DNA of 64,000 bases from contig JAHQIY010000006.1 in assembly GCA_019054805.1 (NCBI GenBank), forward strand, positions 1,302,001-1,366,000. Direction: 5' to 3'. Below are positions 32,976-45,898 of this stretch, piece by piece. Numbering within the stretch: the stretch's first letter is position 1; each line of letters begins with the position of its first letter. The position numbers were made by a program, and so were the translations under genes. This DNA is from Brachionus manjavacas (lineage: Eukaryota; Rotifera; Eurotatoria; Ploima; Brachionidae). Below the pieces are notes generated by a model. It saw only the letters and a program-made list of their open reading frames with translations, ran no database searches and was not told the origin of the DNA.

Positions 32976-33330
32976 ATTTCTTTAATATTGCATCATCATA
33001 TTTATAATTGCTTTGGTTGAAGGATTCCACGCACTAACGGCATATTCAAGATGAGATCTGACAAGTCCTGAAATTCTGTAAGCTTTTGCTGCCGCTGCTG
33101 AACATTGTTTACTCCACTTAAGATCATTCGACACCAAAACACCGAGATCTTTTTCTTCATTGGTTTCTTTCAAAATGACTTCACCATCAGCGTTTGAAAC
33201 CGTGTAGGCCATTTATACCTATTTTTTTCTATATACATTGCCTTGCATTTCGATACATTCAGTTCGGTAGACCACGTCTTTGGCAAACTGTCTAAAACAT
33301 TCAAATCGTCTTGTAGCTAAGGAAAAGAAT
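32976..33330 (-). pseudogene. LINE (CR1-like) reverse transcriptase fragment
   Basis: The complement reads LQDDLNVLDSLPKTWSTELN, VSKCKAM, then MAYTVSNADGEVILKETNEE with KDLGVLVSNDLKWSKQC and VRSHLEYAVSAWNPSTK. This is the CR1-type RT thumb region. The segment between the Ala-rich helix and VRSHLEY is shortened, and frames change at 33212. Confidence 0.85.
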
Positions 33331-33744
33331 TTTTAAATTCATTTAAATTTGAAGATTTTATTAGTCTTATGTGTTTTAAACTTTTAAAAATTAAGACAAA
33401 ATATTAATTTTCTTTTTTTTAAATAATAAACTAAAAAGATAAACTAAAAAGGTTGATCTGGTGCCTTTAGTTTAATGATAATGATTTTTCATACCATTTT
33501 TTGTTGATGAAACCAAAAAAAGTGTTTTAGAAAAACCTTTTTATAAAAATTATTATCCTTAGCGTATACAATAGACGGAATAATAAAAAAAGCGGCTTTT
33601 TTTCTTAAATTATTTTGTCTCCAATCCAAAAACATGAAACCAAATTAAAAAAAAATAAATGAAAAAAAAAATTCATAAAGAAAAAATGGACTCAATCAGT
33701 TAAAAAATAGCGTTTCAAAAGTTAAGAAATTTTTACAATTTAAT

Positions 33745-34230
33745 ATTTTAAATGACCGCCTTGGGCGTTATAACAAACCAAAACTCTTTTTTGCATAGAT
33801 TCAATCAATTTTGTATGTGCTCAGTCGGAATCTTTAGCCACTCTTTGTGTAAAACCTCTTATAAATGCTCAATAAATGAGGTTACTTTAGTGTCTACCAT
33901 TTTTGCATCCATAAGTATGACCATAAGTTCTCGATTGAGTTGATATCTGGTGAACGGGCACACCAAGACAGAATCTCAATGTTCTGTTCTTTGAACCAGT
34001 CCTTTACTTAGTGCCGAAGCGCCATCTTCAAAAATCCAAGGGTCATTCGGCTCAAATAGGAGTCCAAAAGATGGTAAAAGATTGTTTTCCAAGTGGTTGA
34101 TGAAGACAAATTGATTAATTCGTCCTGTTTAAATATTGCATATACTGAGCCTCCACCGTTTTGTAACCTTGGTATACGGAACTTCGGATGAAACTTTAGA
34201 TTGTTAAACCTTTGTCGCTGTTTTCACCAC
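33745..34230 (-). pseudogene. Tc1/mariner transposase relic
   Basis: On the complement, broken frames give KFRIPRLQNGGGSVYAIF (the G-G-G-S block), then a degraded second-Asp block, then WFKEQNIEILSWCARSPDIN and SIENLWSYLW, the DD34E Glu block. It is a different copy from the relic at 18.6 kb. Inverted ends were not found. Confidence 0.8.
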
Positions 34231-34340
34231 TTTGATATTTTTTGTTTTTCTTTTAATTTACGACTCTATACCTTTTTTTTTGGATAAATCTCAATGCAGC
34301 ATGCTGACTTATCCTAACCACTTAAATCAGTGGCGAGTTT

Positions 34341-34620
34341 TTGATAGCTAGATGTAAGATACTTTCTAATCTCTCTAAAGATTTAACTTTTATTCCTAAA
34401 AGTAAGCTTCGGTGGTCTACCAGAAAGACTTCGATCTCCAAAGCGTTTGAAAGAGTTTGGTATGATGGTCTCATTTGTAAATTAACAAAAATGAGCCTCT
34501 CCCTTTGCCTAATACATTGGATCAATTCATTCTTAGACTCACGATTAGTGAAGGGGTTCCAACCGTTCGGACCAGATTCAAATCCTTTTTTGTTAAAAGT
34601 TCGAACCTGCACCGAACTTT
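34341..34620 (+). pseudogene. LINE reverse transcriptase fragment (fingers/palm)
   Basis: Reads TSISKAFERVWYDGLICKLT and then LCLIHWINSFLDSRLVKG, the RT block normally D-x-S-K-A-F-D-R-V-W-H. Surrounding frames are degraded. Confidence 0.7.
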
Positions 34621-34649
34621 TTTTTCAAATTTTTTCGAATTTTTTTTAA

Positions 34650-35360
34650 GTTGAGCAATCTTGTTATTAAATATAATAAAATTAATAAAATTTTCTCAAA
34701 AATAAATTTTTATTTTTAAAAAAAACTTGTCGGTATTCGGACCAGACCTGATTTTTTGACATTTTTTGACATTTTTTTACGTTTCAATTCAAACCTCAAA
34801 ATCGTTTCTAACCACTGAGCTATTATGAGGTTCAAAATTTTATAGTTATTTAAATAAGTTTCTTATTAACTTAGAAAAATCAACCAACTTGATTTATCGC
34901 CTCGTTAACCATTCTACAAAACGTAGAACAGCCACCTAGAACCCCTGAACTAGCTCAACTTTCCGCACAAGACCACATGTTAAGGCTTCAAGTGTGGTAC
35001 TTAAGTTTAAGAGTCGTCAAGTTTTTTAAAGTAAAAAAAAGGCTTCAATATTTCACTTTTCAAAAAAAAATAGATATTGAAATATTCAAAAAATTCAACT
35101 GATTCTAAAAGTGACATCTTGACTTTGTGATAAAATCTAAATTATTTAATGTAAAAATGGAAGTGTAAGATGATTTTGAATCAAGATATGTCGAATACCC
35201 GACTCCTTAGTGTAATCTATATATTGCTATTTCTTATTTCTTTTCTGGTCTCTTCAATACTTAAACATGTTACACTTGTCATTACTTTTCCATGTTATTT
35301 TAAATTTCTTTCATTTTATATTTTGGCTTTAAATTTTTATTTTATTTTATTTGATTTTAA
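34650..35360. other. Gene-free A+T-rich stretch
   Basis: No gene or clear repeat. The plus frame at 35170-35403 is a hydrophobic, A+T-driven translation that runs into a LINE tail. Confidence 0.55.
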
Positions 35361-35407
35361 TCTGAAAGAGCTTAAGCTGGGCACAGATAAAACAAATAAA
35401 TGAATAA
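35361..35407 (+). repeat. LINE-type 3' tail with hairpin
   Basis: The self-complementary AGCTTAAGCT (35369-35378) is followed by GGGCACAGATAAAAC and an AAATAAATGAATAA tail, the same layout as the tails near 41.2, 43.8, 54.7 and 55.1 kb. Confidence 0.5.
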
Positions 35408-35652
35408 TAGGAGTTTATTATATTTTGGATTTAAAAGATATTCCAGTTATATCAGACTTGAATATCGAAGGAAATTCCAAACATGGTAGAAAAATAACTA
35501 TAAAATTGATTATGAAATTCGAATTATTGAATGAATCAAATTCTAGAATATAATGACATTCAAGACCCTAATCAACCCACAAGTTTACAGTCTGTTTTGT
35601 CATCATCATCAAATAATGCTGAAGAAGCTATTGAAAATTCAATACAATAAAA
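35404..35652 (+). other. Coding-like remnant, unrecognised
   Basis: Two consecutive plus-strand frames look protein-like. The first reads LDLKDIPVISDLNIEGNSKH. The second reads DIQDPNQPTSLQSVLSSSSN, then NAEEAIENSIQ and a stop near 35650. A basic part followed by an acidic, Ser-rich tail could be the end of a transposon protein. I do not recognise it. Confidence 0.3.
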
Positions 35653-35816
35653 TTGTAATTATTTTTAAAATTTTAGATTTGATGGAAAAAAAATTGTCAA
35701 AATAGATTAAATATATTGAGCAAAGAGCAAAATAAGCATCAAAAAGGTATTTAATGCTCCTTGGGCTTTTGAGCAAAAATAGAAAACAAAAAAATACACA
35801 AAAAAATACACAAAAA

Positions 35817-36977
35817 TTAATTTTTATCTTTTCTTGGGCGACCTCTTGGGCGCTTTGTTGGGGCTGATTGATTTGTTAATTCATTTATGACTGGCTGAGA
35901 ATCATTTGTTTCACTATTTGAGACAAATTGTGTTGGCATATTGAAGGCGTCCCGATTCAAAGGGCCAGTTGAGTTTCTCTGTAGTGCAGAAGAAGCTTTT
36001 TTGCGTCTAGCTCTCTTCGAGTTTTGCTCAATATTCAAGTCCAAAGCTGGAAAGGTATCAAACTTAGACAGTTCATAGCTTATACCTATTACATGTTTGC
36101 AAATGTATTTTTTTTTCCAATACTGACAAGAACATTCACTTAATTCCCATACTTGTTCATTGATTTCGATTATCTTGTAAGAATCGTTCCATGACAAATA
36201 TTCTTTAAAAGTAGCCCAAGGTCCTGTTGAGTTCAAATAATTTCGACAGCCTTCTTTTGTCGCTTCATAATTTACATCAATTGAAGTTACCATGTAAATA
36301 ACCTTATTTTGATGTCTTAATTTAACGATTCGTTTGTTTTTTTTTACCCAATCATGACCAAGTGTATATTCATGGGTGGATAGAATTGGTTTTTGATGAA
36401 ATCGAGTTGTCGTTCTAAAGTCTGGATGTCTGTCTTCGGACCAAGTTGATAAAAGTTCATCCATGCATTTCAAAAAATCTCTAACCGGAAGTCTATCTCT
36501 AAGAGTAGCTTTATCCTTGATAACGTCATTTGTCGCTTCAAGAGCATTTTTGTACTTGGAAAACCACTTGCATAACTTTCATGCCATCCAATATTGGATT
36601 CAGTAAGCCATTGATCCCTAAAATATTGAAACACATCGTTGATTTTTTGATTATTCAACGCTTTCCATTTTTTGTAAAGTAATTCAAAAGCTTGATTGAT
36701 ATGAGGCTCAGTAATTGTACTTTGAAATACCTCAAAATCGTTTGTTATTGCGCCTCTTATTGTTTCTTCAACGCCGCGCAATTTGACCCGAAGAAAGTTC
36801 TCTTATACACTCTTCTAGATTCTCATACGTTTTGTAAGAATCATACGGTTTAGAAGAGCCACGAAACTTTTTGGTAGGCAATTCATCGGCGTCCTTGTCA
36901 GTTTGATTCGCTTCATCATATTCATCCTCTCGTCGAACAAGTGAAGTCGTTGATGATTCAGAATTTTCTTGGCTCAT
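35817..36977 (-). pseudogene. MULE-type transposase C-terminal region with SWIM finger, broken
   Basis: Three minus-strand frames follow each other. 36977-36768 is an acidic N-terminal piece (MSQENSESSTTSLVRREDEYD). 36781-36470 carries FELLYKKW and FRDQWLTESNIGWHESYASG. 36473-35817 carries the SWIM finger CSCQYWKKKYICKH and ends with the AT-hook PRGRPRKDKN. The middle piece corresponds to the region between catalytic core and SWIM in MULE transposases; the catalytic core itself is absent. It is a different family from the FLYWCH-headed MULEs in this window. The last frame (218 codons) is intact and could be mistaken for a host gene. Confidence 0.75.
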
Positions 36978-37149
36978 ATTTTGTTTTTACTTTAAATTTT
37001 TTGTTTCGAAGTTACTCAAAAGTCTGTTAATTTTATTCTCATAATAATTAAACATTATAATTACCATTATAAAAATTATAGAATTCTGACTTCTTATCTA
37101 ATTGTCACTTATATGATGTCAATTAATTGATATTTTAGATTAAAATTAA

Positions 37150-37310
37150 TTTTTTATCAGTTGCTACTTAAAAAAATAAATTAGCTATTATCGCAAATAA
37201 TTTAGCTACTGTCGAAAAATATTTTTTTTTATTCAATTAGCTATTTTGAAAAGTAAATTAGCTACTCGAAAAAAATAAATTAGCTACTCAAAAAAAATAT
37301 ATGCCGCTTT
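37150..37310. repeat. Iterated AAATTAGCTACT motif
   Basis: Six imperfect copies of an AATTAGCTAYT unit, 20-45 bp apart, lie just upstream of the MULE transposase relic. Arrays of this kind mark the subterminal regions of the other MULEs here, so this may be one end of that element. A matching array on its other side (35400-35800) was not seen. Confidence 0.55.
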
Positions 37311-37740
37311 TGAGTGTTAAATTAAATTTAAAAAATTTAAATTCTGAAAGTTTAAAAAATAAAATAATCTTAAATGTACGAAATTAGTGATTAGAATCAT
37401 TGATTTAAACTTTACTTTATTTTTTTTTTAAATCAATAAAATTTTAAAAAAGGAATTGAACTTTATTTGATTAATAATAATAATGATAAGCTACGGTGGG
37501 TTATACTAACAAGCCAAAATCCATATTATTATTCATTTCAATGAACGCCTTGAGGTCGATGTAAAAAAAAAAATTTAAAATAAAATGTAATAAATAAGAC
37601 AAAGTTTAAGTGTTTTCTAAAAAATTGAATAAAATATCTAATTTTAATTTGAAATGTTAAAAAATCCATATAGGGATCGTCTACAGCTTTGTTAAGTTGA
37701 GTAAAATGTTAAGTAAAATGCTCTCGTTGGTTGATTCTCG

Positions 37741-38205
37741 TCAGTTGTTTGGCCATTCTGTGTTCGTATCCGCGTTACACCTGGCTGGACCAGAAAAGCT
37801 CATCAAGTAGCAAAGTTTGTTTGGATAATGCAAATTTACTGTAGTTAGGCAATTAGATATCTTGAAATATTCGACTAGACTCCCTCTCTCTCTTCTCTTG
37901 CTCAGGGTACTGAGTCCCAGCTTTTCTATTGCAACGTAAAGCTTTTTGAACATACTAATTGACCATGACTTGAAAGCTTTGGATAATTGTCGCAGTGCCA
38001 TTAAATCTTTTGGCCGCAACCAAAACTTGCATGCTCCATATCAGGTTCGAACTTATCATTATGCCCAAATCTAGTTCTTTGTTTGTCTTAATCATTTCCT
38101 GACTATTCATCATGAAGTTGATATCGAAGTTTTTATTGCTGAATACTATTTACTTGCATTTATCAACATTAAAATCCATCTTCCAGTCCTCGAACCATCA
38201 GACCA
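37741..38205 (-). pseudogene. LINE reverse transcriptase C-terminal fragment
   Basis: On the complement, successive frames read WKMDFNVDKCK, then ELDLGIMISSNLIWSMQ, then MALRQLSKAFKSWSISMFKK and LSTLSKRRERGSLVEYFKI. This is the order of the CR1/jockey RT thumb. Frameshifts separate the parts. Confidence 0.8.
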
Positions 38206-39048
38206 GGCAGTCGATGTAAATAAATTTTAACTTGGATTGATTTTTTTAAATTTTAATCTCAACGTTATGTTATCAAATTAGCTAATCAAAAATATTTCGC
38301 TATCTCTTTGTTGATTTTGTCATTTATGACTTTCTTTTTAAGACAATTTTCACTCTAATCATTTTTCTAATTCAAATATTAAAAAGATTAGAGTCAAATT
38401 GGCCGAAACCTCAAATCGTTTGTTTTAATCTTAGGAAGATTTAGTTCCGTACTGATAAATAAACCAACTAAGCAATGGAATCTTAAGGCAATGTGAAAAA
38501 TTGCTACAAAAATTCCTGTGTAAAAATAAAAAGTGAAACATACATTGGCAAAAATTTTAATTGAAATATTTTTTAAATGTACAAATTTAAGAAAATTTCA
38601 AATTTAGTTTTTTCTTTTAGTATTAACATATTTAATTTTTTTAAATAAATGGACCAAGTTTTCACATTGCCGAATTTTAAACATTTCGATGATTAAATTT
38701 TCAAATCAAAATTTAGAAAAAAAAAACATTGATCTTCAACTAAAAAAAATGCAAAACTTCGAAAATTATTGTCTTTATTTAACAAATGTAAAATACAAAA
38801 CTAAAAAACCTTCTTCTTTCATTTTCACTCTGACTGCTTTTACTCCAAGCAAAGCATCACTTTAAAAAATTTAGGAAAAAATAAAATCGCCACGAGCGTA
38901 CAGCTTAGTTGTGAGCTGGACGGTTCTAATCGACAGGCACGTGCTTGTCTAAAACCAAACAAAAAATACTTCAAAAATAGTTTATTAACTATTATATTAC
39001 ATTTCTAATTATAATCACAATACCGGGCGTAAAGGATGTCGCGTTGGG

Positions 39049-40389
<1,341 letters not shown>

Positions 40390-40531
40390 ATGGTTTAATT
40401 TTTTGTGTTTGAATTACAAAATGTTTCCAATGTTGAAATAACATTGAAAAAGTGCGATGTTTCAAATATTTTTTTCAGTTTTTCATGCTTGCAAAAAAAT
40501 AATTTTAAGTTAATATTGCAAGCATGAAAAA
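40390..40531 (+). repeat. Dispersed repeat family, copy 2, ending in a hairpin
   Basis: 40390-40482 matches 3360-3452. It runs into a perfect hairpin with 16-bp arms TTTTTCATGCTTGCAA (40479-40494) and its complement (40516-40531). The loop shares TAATTTTAAGTTAATATT with the inverted copy at 41240-41400. Confidence 0.65.
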
Positions 40532-40771
40532 CTTGGCGTTTTTTTATGAATTTTGACTTTAGGTTTGTGATATGATGATCCTTTAGACAATATTTGTAGT
40601 TTAAAAAACTATCTACGCTCTGTTTTTAAAAAATTGAGTATTTGTTAAAAAGCACCAAACGAAAGTAAATTATTACTAAAGTCAAAATTTTAAGATGAAA
40701 ACAAAGTTTTTCGGGTTTTTGTCAGTGAGGTAAACTATGGTTCACCTGTTACTGGAACGATTCTTGTTCTC

Positions 40772-41138
40772 AGGTTTTATGAATTATTAGTTCACCTAAT
40801 TTAAAAAAGCTAATGTAATGATAAAAAATTAGATAGAAAATTTGAAGTTGAGCGAAGTAGGAAAATTTTGCGAAATAGATGAATCTATGTTGCCCAAAGT
40901 CAAACTCTTAAAACTGAACAATTTATTTTAATTTTCTTTAATTTTTATTATAATAATAATAATAATAAATTGAGTCATAGCAGGGAGGCACCCTGCGAGT
41001 AATCCAAAACAACTTGAATCGCTATGATGACTGGTTGTGCGTTTGGCGAGAAGGAATGTGGGACGATGAGTGTTCGAGCTAAGAAATTCTATTTTTAACA
41101 AAAAAAATTGGGTGAACCAATAGTTCACAAAACCTGAT
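40772..41138. mobile_element. Candidate short inverted-repeat element
   Basis: The left end CAGGTTTTATGAATTATTAG continues TTCACC, and the right end complement CAGGTTTTGTGAACTATTGG also continues TTCACC, giving roughly 40-bp imperfect inverted ends. Inside lies a (TAA)n microsatellite (40947-40969) and a stretch that looks like the reverse of a LINE or SINE 3' end. No target duplication is clear. Confidence 0.45.
40947..40969. repeat. (TAA)n microsatellite
   Basis: About seven TAA units. On the minus strand it forms the tail of a sequence ending CTGCTATGACTCAATT. Confidence 0.85.
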
Positions 41139-41170
41139 AGCAAAATATTTCATATATTTCTAGTCTGAAT

Positions 41171-41201
41171 GAGCATTTGCTCGGGAAAAAAAATAAATGA
41201 A
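41171..41201 (+). repeat. LINE-type 3' tail with hairpin
   Basis: GAGC-ATTT-GCTC followed by GGG and an AAAAAAAATAAATGAA tail. Confidence 0.5.
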
Positions 41202-41239
41202 TTATTTAAAAATTAAAAAAGAATTTTCAATATTTTTTT

Positions 41240-41400
41240 CAGATTTTAAAATAAAAATTAAACTCATTCTGCTTCACTAAAGAGTTTGATTTCAAATATG
41301 ACAATGCTTGTAATATTAACTTAAAATTATTTTTTTATTTGAGACTGAAAAAATAATATGACTCACTCTTTTTGGACTCACCATAAATATTGTCTTTTTT
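41240..41400 (-). repeat. Dispersed repeat family, inverted copy 3
   Basis: Its complement shares TAATTTTAAGTTAATATT and TTTGAAATCAAACTCTTT with copies at 40390 and 3360. With the copy at 40390-40531 it forms an inverted pair around the 40.8-41.1-kb element. Confidence 0.5.
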
Positions 41401-41461
41401 TCGTAAAATAAATTGGAGATCAAGCTAATTAACCATTAAATTTCAAAATTTACTTGAATTA

Positions 41462-41822
41462 GGTTTTGTGAAATTCAGTACAAATTATTAAAAAAAACAA
41501 AAAAAAAATAAAAAAATTGAATAACTTTTTTTCTAAAGGTTTAAACTTAGTTCTGTAGATGCAACATAGTACAACTTTCAAGGTGGCATCAAATATCAGG
41601 GTCTGCTAAATTTGCAGAGTTTAGCAAAAATTAAATTTCGATATAATCGAGGGTAGTTCATTTTGCAGAGATTTTGCACACCATTAGTAGACTTTTATTG
41701 TCGGTGCAACTATGAATGTTGCTCCATGCTGCATTCACAGAATTTATTATAAACTTTTAGAAAAAAAGTTTTTTATTTTTTTATACTTTGTTCTGTTCTT
41801 TTGTACTGAACTTCACAAAACT
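41462..41822. mobile_element. 361-bp palindromic MITE with perfect 9-bp target duplication
   Basis: The ends are GGTTTTGTGAAATTCAGTAC and (complement of the right end) AGTTTTGTGAAGTTCAGTAC. The inverted similarity extends through most of the element, with arms of about 150 bp. CTTGAATTA flanks it exactly on both sides (41453-41461 and 41823-41831). Nine-bp duplications and long arms point to a Mutator-type non-autonomous element. No coding capacity. Confidence 0.92.
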
Positions 41823-41831
41823 CTTGAATTA

Positions 41832-43796
41832 AATCATCCCTTTTATGAATTTCAATTTTATGCACCATTTTTCGACGAAAGGTTGCCTTAAAAGCCCTTG
41901 AACTTCAAAGAATTGTGAAAATATAATTAAACTAGATTTTGAAGACGAAATGAAAACAACTAATCAACCGAATGCTTAACTTTAATAATGAAGAGACTGA
42001 AAAAACTTGGACAAAAAGAACGATATGGGTAAGATTGAAAGATATTATAAAAGAAGACATACTATCTTTTATCAGTTTTCTTTATGCCACAGGTATTTTA
42101 TGCCAGATCAGTGGCTGAGCCAGAAAGTTGAAAATGGTGTGGCGAATTTCAAGACCAAAGAAGATGAGATAGAATTGGTGCATTGAGGGAGGTTTTATAA
42201 CAAAGAAATGAAATTTTAAAATAATTATTTTAAGTAAATGTTATTTTATTTACCAAATTCAAAACAAAGTACAGAAAAAAAATTAAAATTAATATGTTTA
42301 AAATACAAAAAAAAATCTTTAACATAATATCTGTCTAAATTCTTTTTTTTTATTTTACGAATAATAACTAAAATGGATTGATTTTTCTTTAATAAAAATA
42401 ACACTCTTTAATAATTTTAAGTCTTTTTTTTTTTTTTTAAATAGACTTTATAAAAAAACTGAATATTTATTTTTTCAAATTGATCTTTCAAAAATATAAA
42501 ACTTACTTAATAAAAAAGAGACTTAGGAAATTTTTTTATTTGATTAAAGACTTAAAAATTAAATTTTAAAAATTTTAATTTTTTTTTATTTTAATTTAAT
42601 TTAATTTTATAACTAACCCTTAGCTATAAAAATTCTTTAAATTAAAATTTTTAATTTGAATATCTAACTTTTAAATTTTTTTAAAAATCTTTCAAAAAAG
42701 CAATAAAAATGAATGAGTTAATAAGTTAATAAATATTGTTGAAATTTTTTTTGTAAATAGATAAAATTTAACTCAGGATAATATCAAAATTCTTTATTTA
42801 ATTTAGTGAGCTTTTAGTATTTTGATTTCTAATATTATACAAAATATTTTAAACAATTAAAAAATAAAGGAAACTAAACAAGCTTATAAAGCAATTTTTG
42901 TCATTGATTAATGTAAAAAAAAAAATTACATAGTATAAGCTCATTCTTAAGCTTATTTATTTTTAATATTTTCGTTATTTGATATTTTGATAAATTAAAA
43001 ATAAAAAGCAGACTGTGGTAACAGTTAAAATTATATTTTGATAATTATAAGGTTTGTTATTAATTTACTTTATAAGCCAAGGGGTTAAAGTGAAAATAAA
43101 ATTGAAAAAATTGAATTTAAACCGAGTCTAAGATGCTAGGCTTTATACACCAGACCCACGAGATAATTTGCAAGAATTAACGGTAGGTTTTACCATTACC
43201 CCATAGTTTTAAAACCCAATTCATTGTCCACATCATTAACAAAAAAAATGGGTTCTCTTGTAATAGTTAAAAAAGTTAATTCATTTTTTAATTTTTGTTT
43301 TGATTTTTGGTCCCATTTCCTAAAAATTATCAGGGTTTTATAGCTCAAAGCATTTTAAAATTTGATCTTAATATTTAAACAATGAGAAAAATAAAGATTA
43401 TGTTTAATAAAATTTAGATAATTTAGATAGAAACGATTAAGCGTCGGACAGTCCAAGAAACAAAAATATAAAATATAACAAGTAGGAAAAGGAAATAAAT
43501 TTTGTGAATTTTTAATTGAATGTTAATTGAATTGAAATTTTCTTTTTTTATTTAAAATCAAGTGCTATATTTTTGAACGGTAAATTTTTAGAGTTAAATA
43601 TTTCCTTTAACATTGGCCCTAAAAAGTATTATATTCTTTGAATGAATTTTTCAAAGTTAAAGTTTTTAATTTCAAAATAAAATCATCAGGAAATTTTAAA
43701 TCAATTAATTTAAATTTTATTATCATTTTTATTTTCATTTTTATTTATTTGCTATTTTATTTTATCTTATTTGACTTTATTTAATGTTTTTTACAT
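41832..43796. other. Gene-free A+T-rich stretch
   Basis: No recognisable gene. A less A+T-rich patch at about 41980-42180 has short open frames without family resemblance. Confidence 0.5.
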
Positions 43797-43837
43797 TCCG
43801 AAGGATCATTAGCTCGGTAAGATAAATAAATAAAACT
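43797..43837 (+). repeat. LINE-type 3' tail with hairpin
   Basis: GATC-ATTA-GCTC (43804-43815) followed by GGTAAGATAAATAAATAAA. One base of the stem differs from the other copies. Confidence 0.5.
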
Positions 43838-43914
43838 TTTAACAATTAATTTTTAGTTTTATATTTTTTTAAGAATTGTGCGACTTTAAAGATATAGCCA
43901 TGATACTTTCATTT

Positions 43915-44795
43915 GAAAAAATAAGAGCTCCTGGTCGTCCTAAAAAACAGAAAGTGCACTCAAAAGACAACCAGCTGAGACACAGCTGGTAGACTGGTAG
44001 GTAAAAAGGCTAATTATAGGCCTTTTTAGACATACTCACGGATACAAAATTTATCTCAATAAACAAAATAAAAATTTTCATCTAATTTTTTTAAAGAATC
44101 ATTAAATAGAAAATCAGAAAATATAATTATTATTTAACTCAATTAATTTTTATAAAAATGTCTATTTTTTTACGATGTCGAATTATTTATCTATTTAACT
44201 GAATTAACCTCCATTTTGAAGAAGTAAATGTAAAAAAGTAAAAAAAAATAGAAAACTAATGAAATGGTAGATGAGCTTGGACCAAAGTGAAAGGTCTCAT
44301 CAATTCTTTAATAGTTCATTTAAAATATTTCTCAAAAGCTTAGACATCAAGTAACACAATCAAAGTCTTATTGAGTCACAGATTCTGTCATCTGATTTAA
44401 ACATTTTTTTGAGTTGAATTTTGAGTTTGGAAGGATTATTTCTGATAGTTAAGTAAAAAAATTGGAGAAAAGAGCAAGATCGTATGAGAATGAGTTCTTT
44501 GATGGTGCTACCTCACACATCGAATAAAAGATAAGAGATGAAAGATGGTTAGATCTAATTAAGTTGATGAAAGAAAGATTTGAGAAGAGATTAAGTGCTT
44601 CAAGGTTAGATATCTTCAAGATTTTGAGCACTCTGGACATGTGACATGTTAGTCGAAGGTTAAATATTTGTCTGATTAGGTTATTTTGTGAGAGATGAGA
44701 AAGCGAGGCTAATAGACAATTTGATGAAGTTGACTGTGAATTCTATTTAAAGTCAGAAAAGAGGGAGACCACCAAAATCTAATAATGTCCCTTTA
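43915..44795 (+). other. Scattered coding-like scraps with AT-hook motifs
   Basis: At 43921-43960 a frame reads RAPGRPKKQK. At 44475-44640 a frame reads YENEFFDGATSHIE and, after a stop, RWLDLIKLMKERFEKRL and DIFKILSTLDM. At about 44750-44790 comes SEKRGRPPKSNN. Two AT hooks and a helical segment suggest decayed transposase pieces; the family is not recognised. Confidence 0.3.
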
Positions 44796-44799
44796 AAAA

Positions 44800-45898
44800 A
44801 AAAGTAAATTTTTTTAGGATAATAATCAACTTTTAGTTGTAAAATCTTTTTTTTTCACAAAAAGAGACTATATTTTGCCAAAAAAATATTTTTTTACAGA
44901 AATTACTTTATTTTTGTAACTTAATTACTTTCCTATTTATTTCAAACAATTTACACACTCAATCAAATATTTTTTTTTTCATAAATTATTGCCAAAATTT
45001 ACATTAGATTACGTAAAAAAATTACGCTTTTTAATTGTGTGTGAAGATGAATCCCATCAATTTTTTGAACAGTTATACTTGGTAAAATTAAATTTTTTAA
45101 CTTAACTTTAAGTAAATTTTGATTCAAATTTTTGAAAATTTGAATGATTTTAGATTAAAAATTCAGATGAAACTATCATAATTAAAATAAATATTTAATG
45201 ATCAAATAAAAGAAAATTTTATATTCAAGTTGTTTGCAAATTGTTTCTGAATTTTTTGGTTCTTCTAATCCAACTAAACATAACTATGGGACACTTCACA
45301 TTAGCTTTTATTTTTTTATTCGGTTTTAAAATCTAACATGTATTTCCCCTAGATATCCGGCAATACTAAAAAGATTCTTTTATTTCAGAATCGATTAATG
45401 GAATTCATCTATACCCAATAATTATTCATCTTGTCACGCTAGCCTAAAACTATCTCTTTCAGAAAAAGATCCCTTCTGTGTCTGCTTATTTAAATTTAAA
45501 TTTTGTTTAAAAATATTTTTCAGTGTTTTTTTCTCTCTGGTATAGCTGGCACAAAGAGTGTTTTTTTTTTCCATCAGTAGAATAAAATCGTTGGCGTTTT
45601 CTTTAGTTGTAAGGCCATCTCTAACTTATAGCTGCACGAACCTGAAAATTTTGATTGTCAAAAAAATAGCCGATTTAAAACAAAATTTTGTAAGAAAAAA
45701 AACTTCTAAATTCATAGGATATTTTATAATTAAATCCTAAAAGGCAAGTAAATTTTTTTTTAAATTAAATTAAAAAAAATAATCAAATTAAAATTTTTAT
45801 TGTTCTGCCATCTTTGTTAGAATAATTTTTTAATTTTTACTCTATGTTAAAAACTAGTAGCAGTTATCTATAAAAGAAAAAAAAAACTTAACATTATT
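44800..45898. other. Gene-free A+T-rich stretch
   Basis: Nothing recognisable up to the tRNA-Sec gene. Confidence 0.55.

Noticed and set aside
37150..37310. CRISPR-like array
   Set aside because: The units are short, irregularly spaced and imperfect in a eukaryotic transposon context; no cas genes exist.
40928..41143. Minus-strand frame ending in poly-Ile
   Set aside because: The Ile run is the (TAA)n microsatellite read antisense; it is a repeat tail and not a gene.
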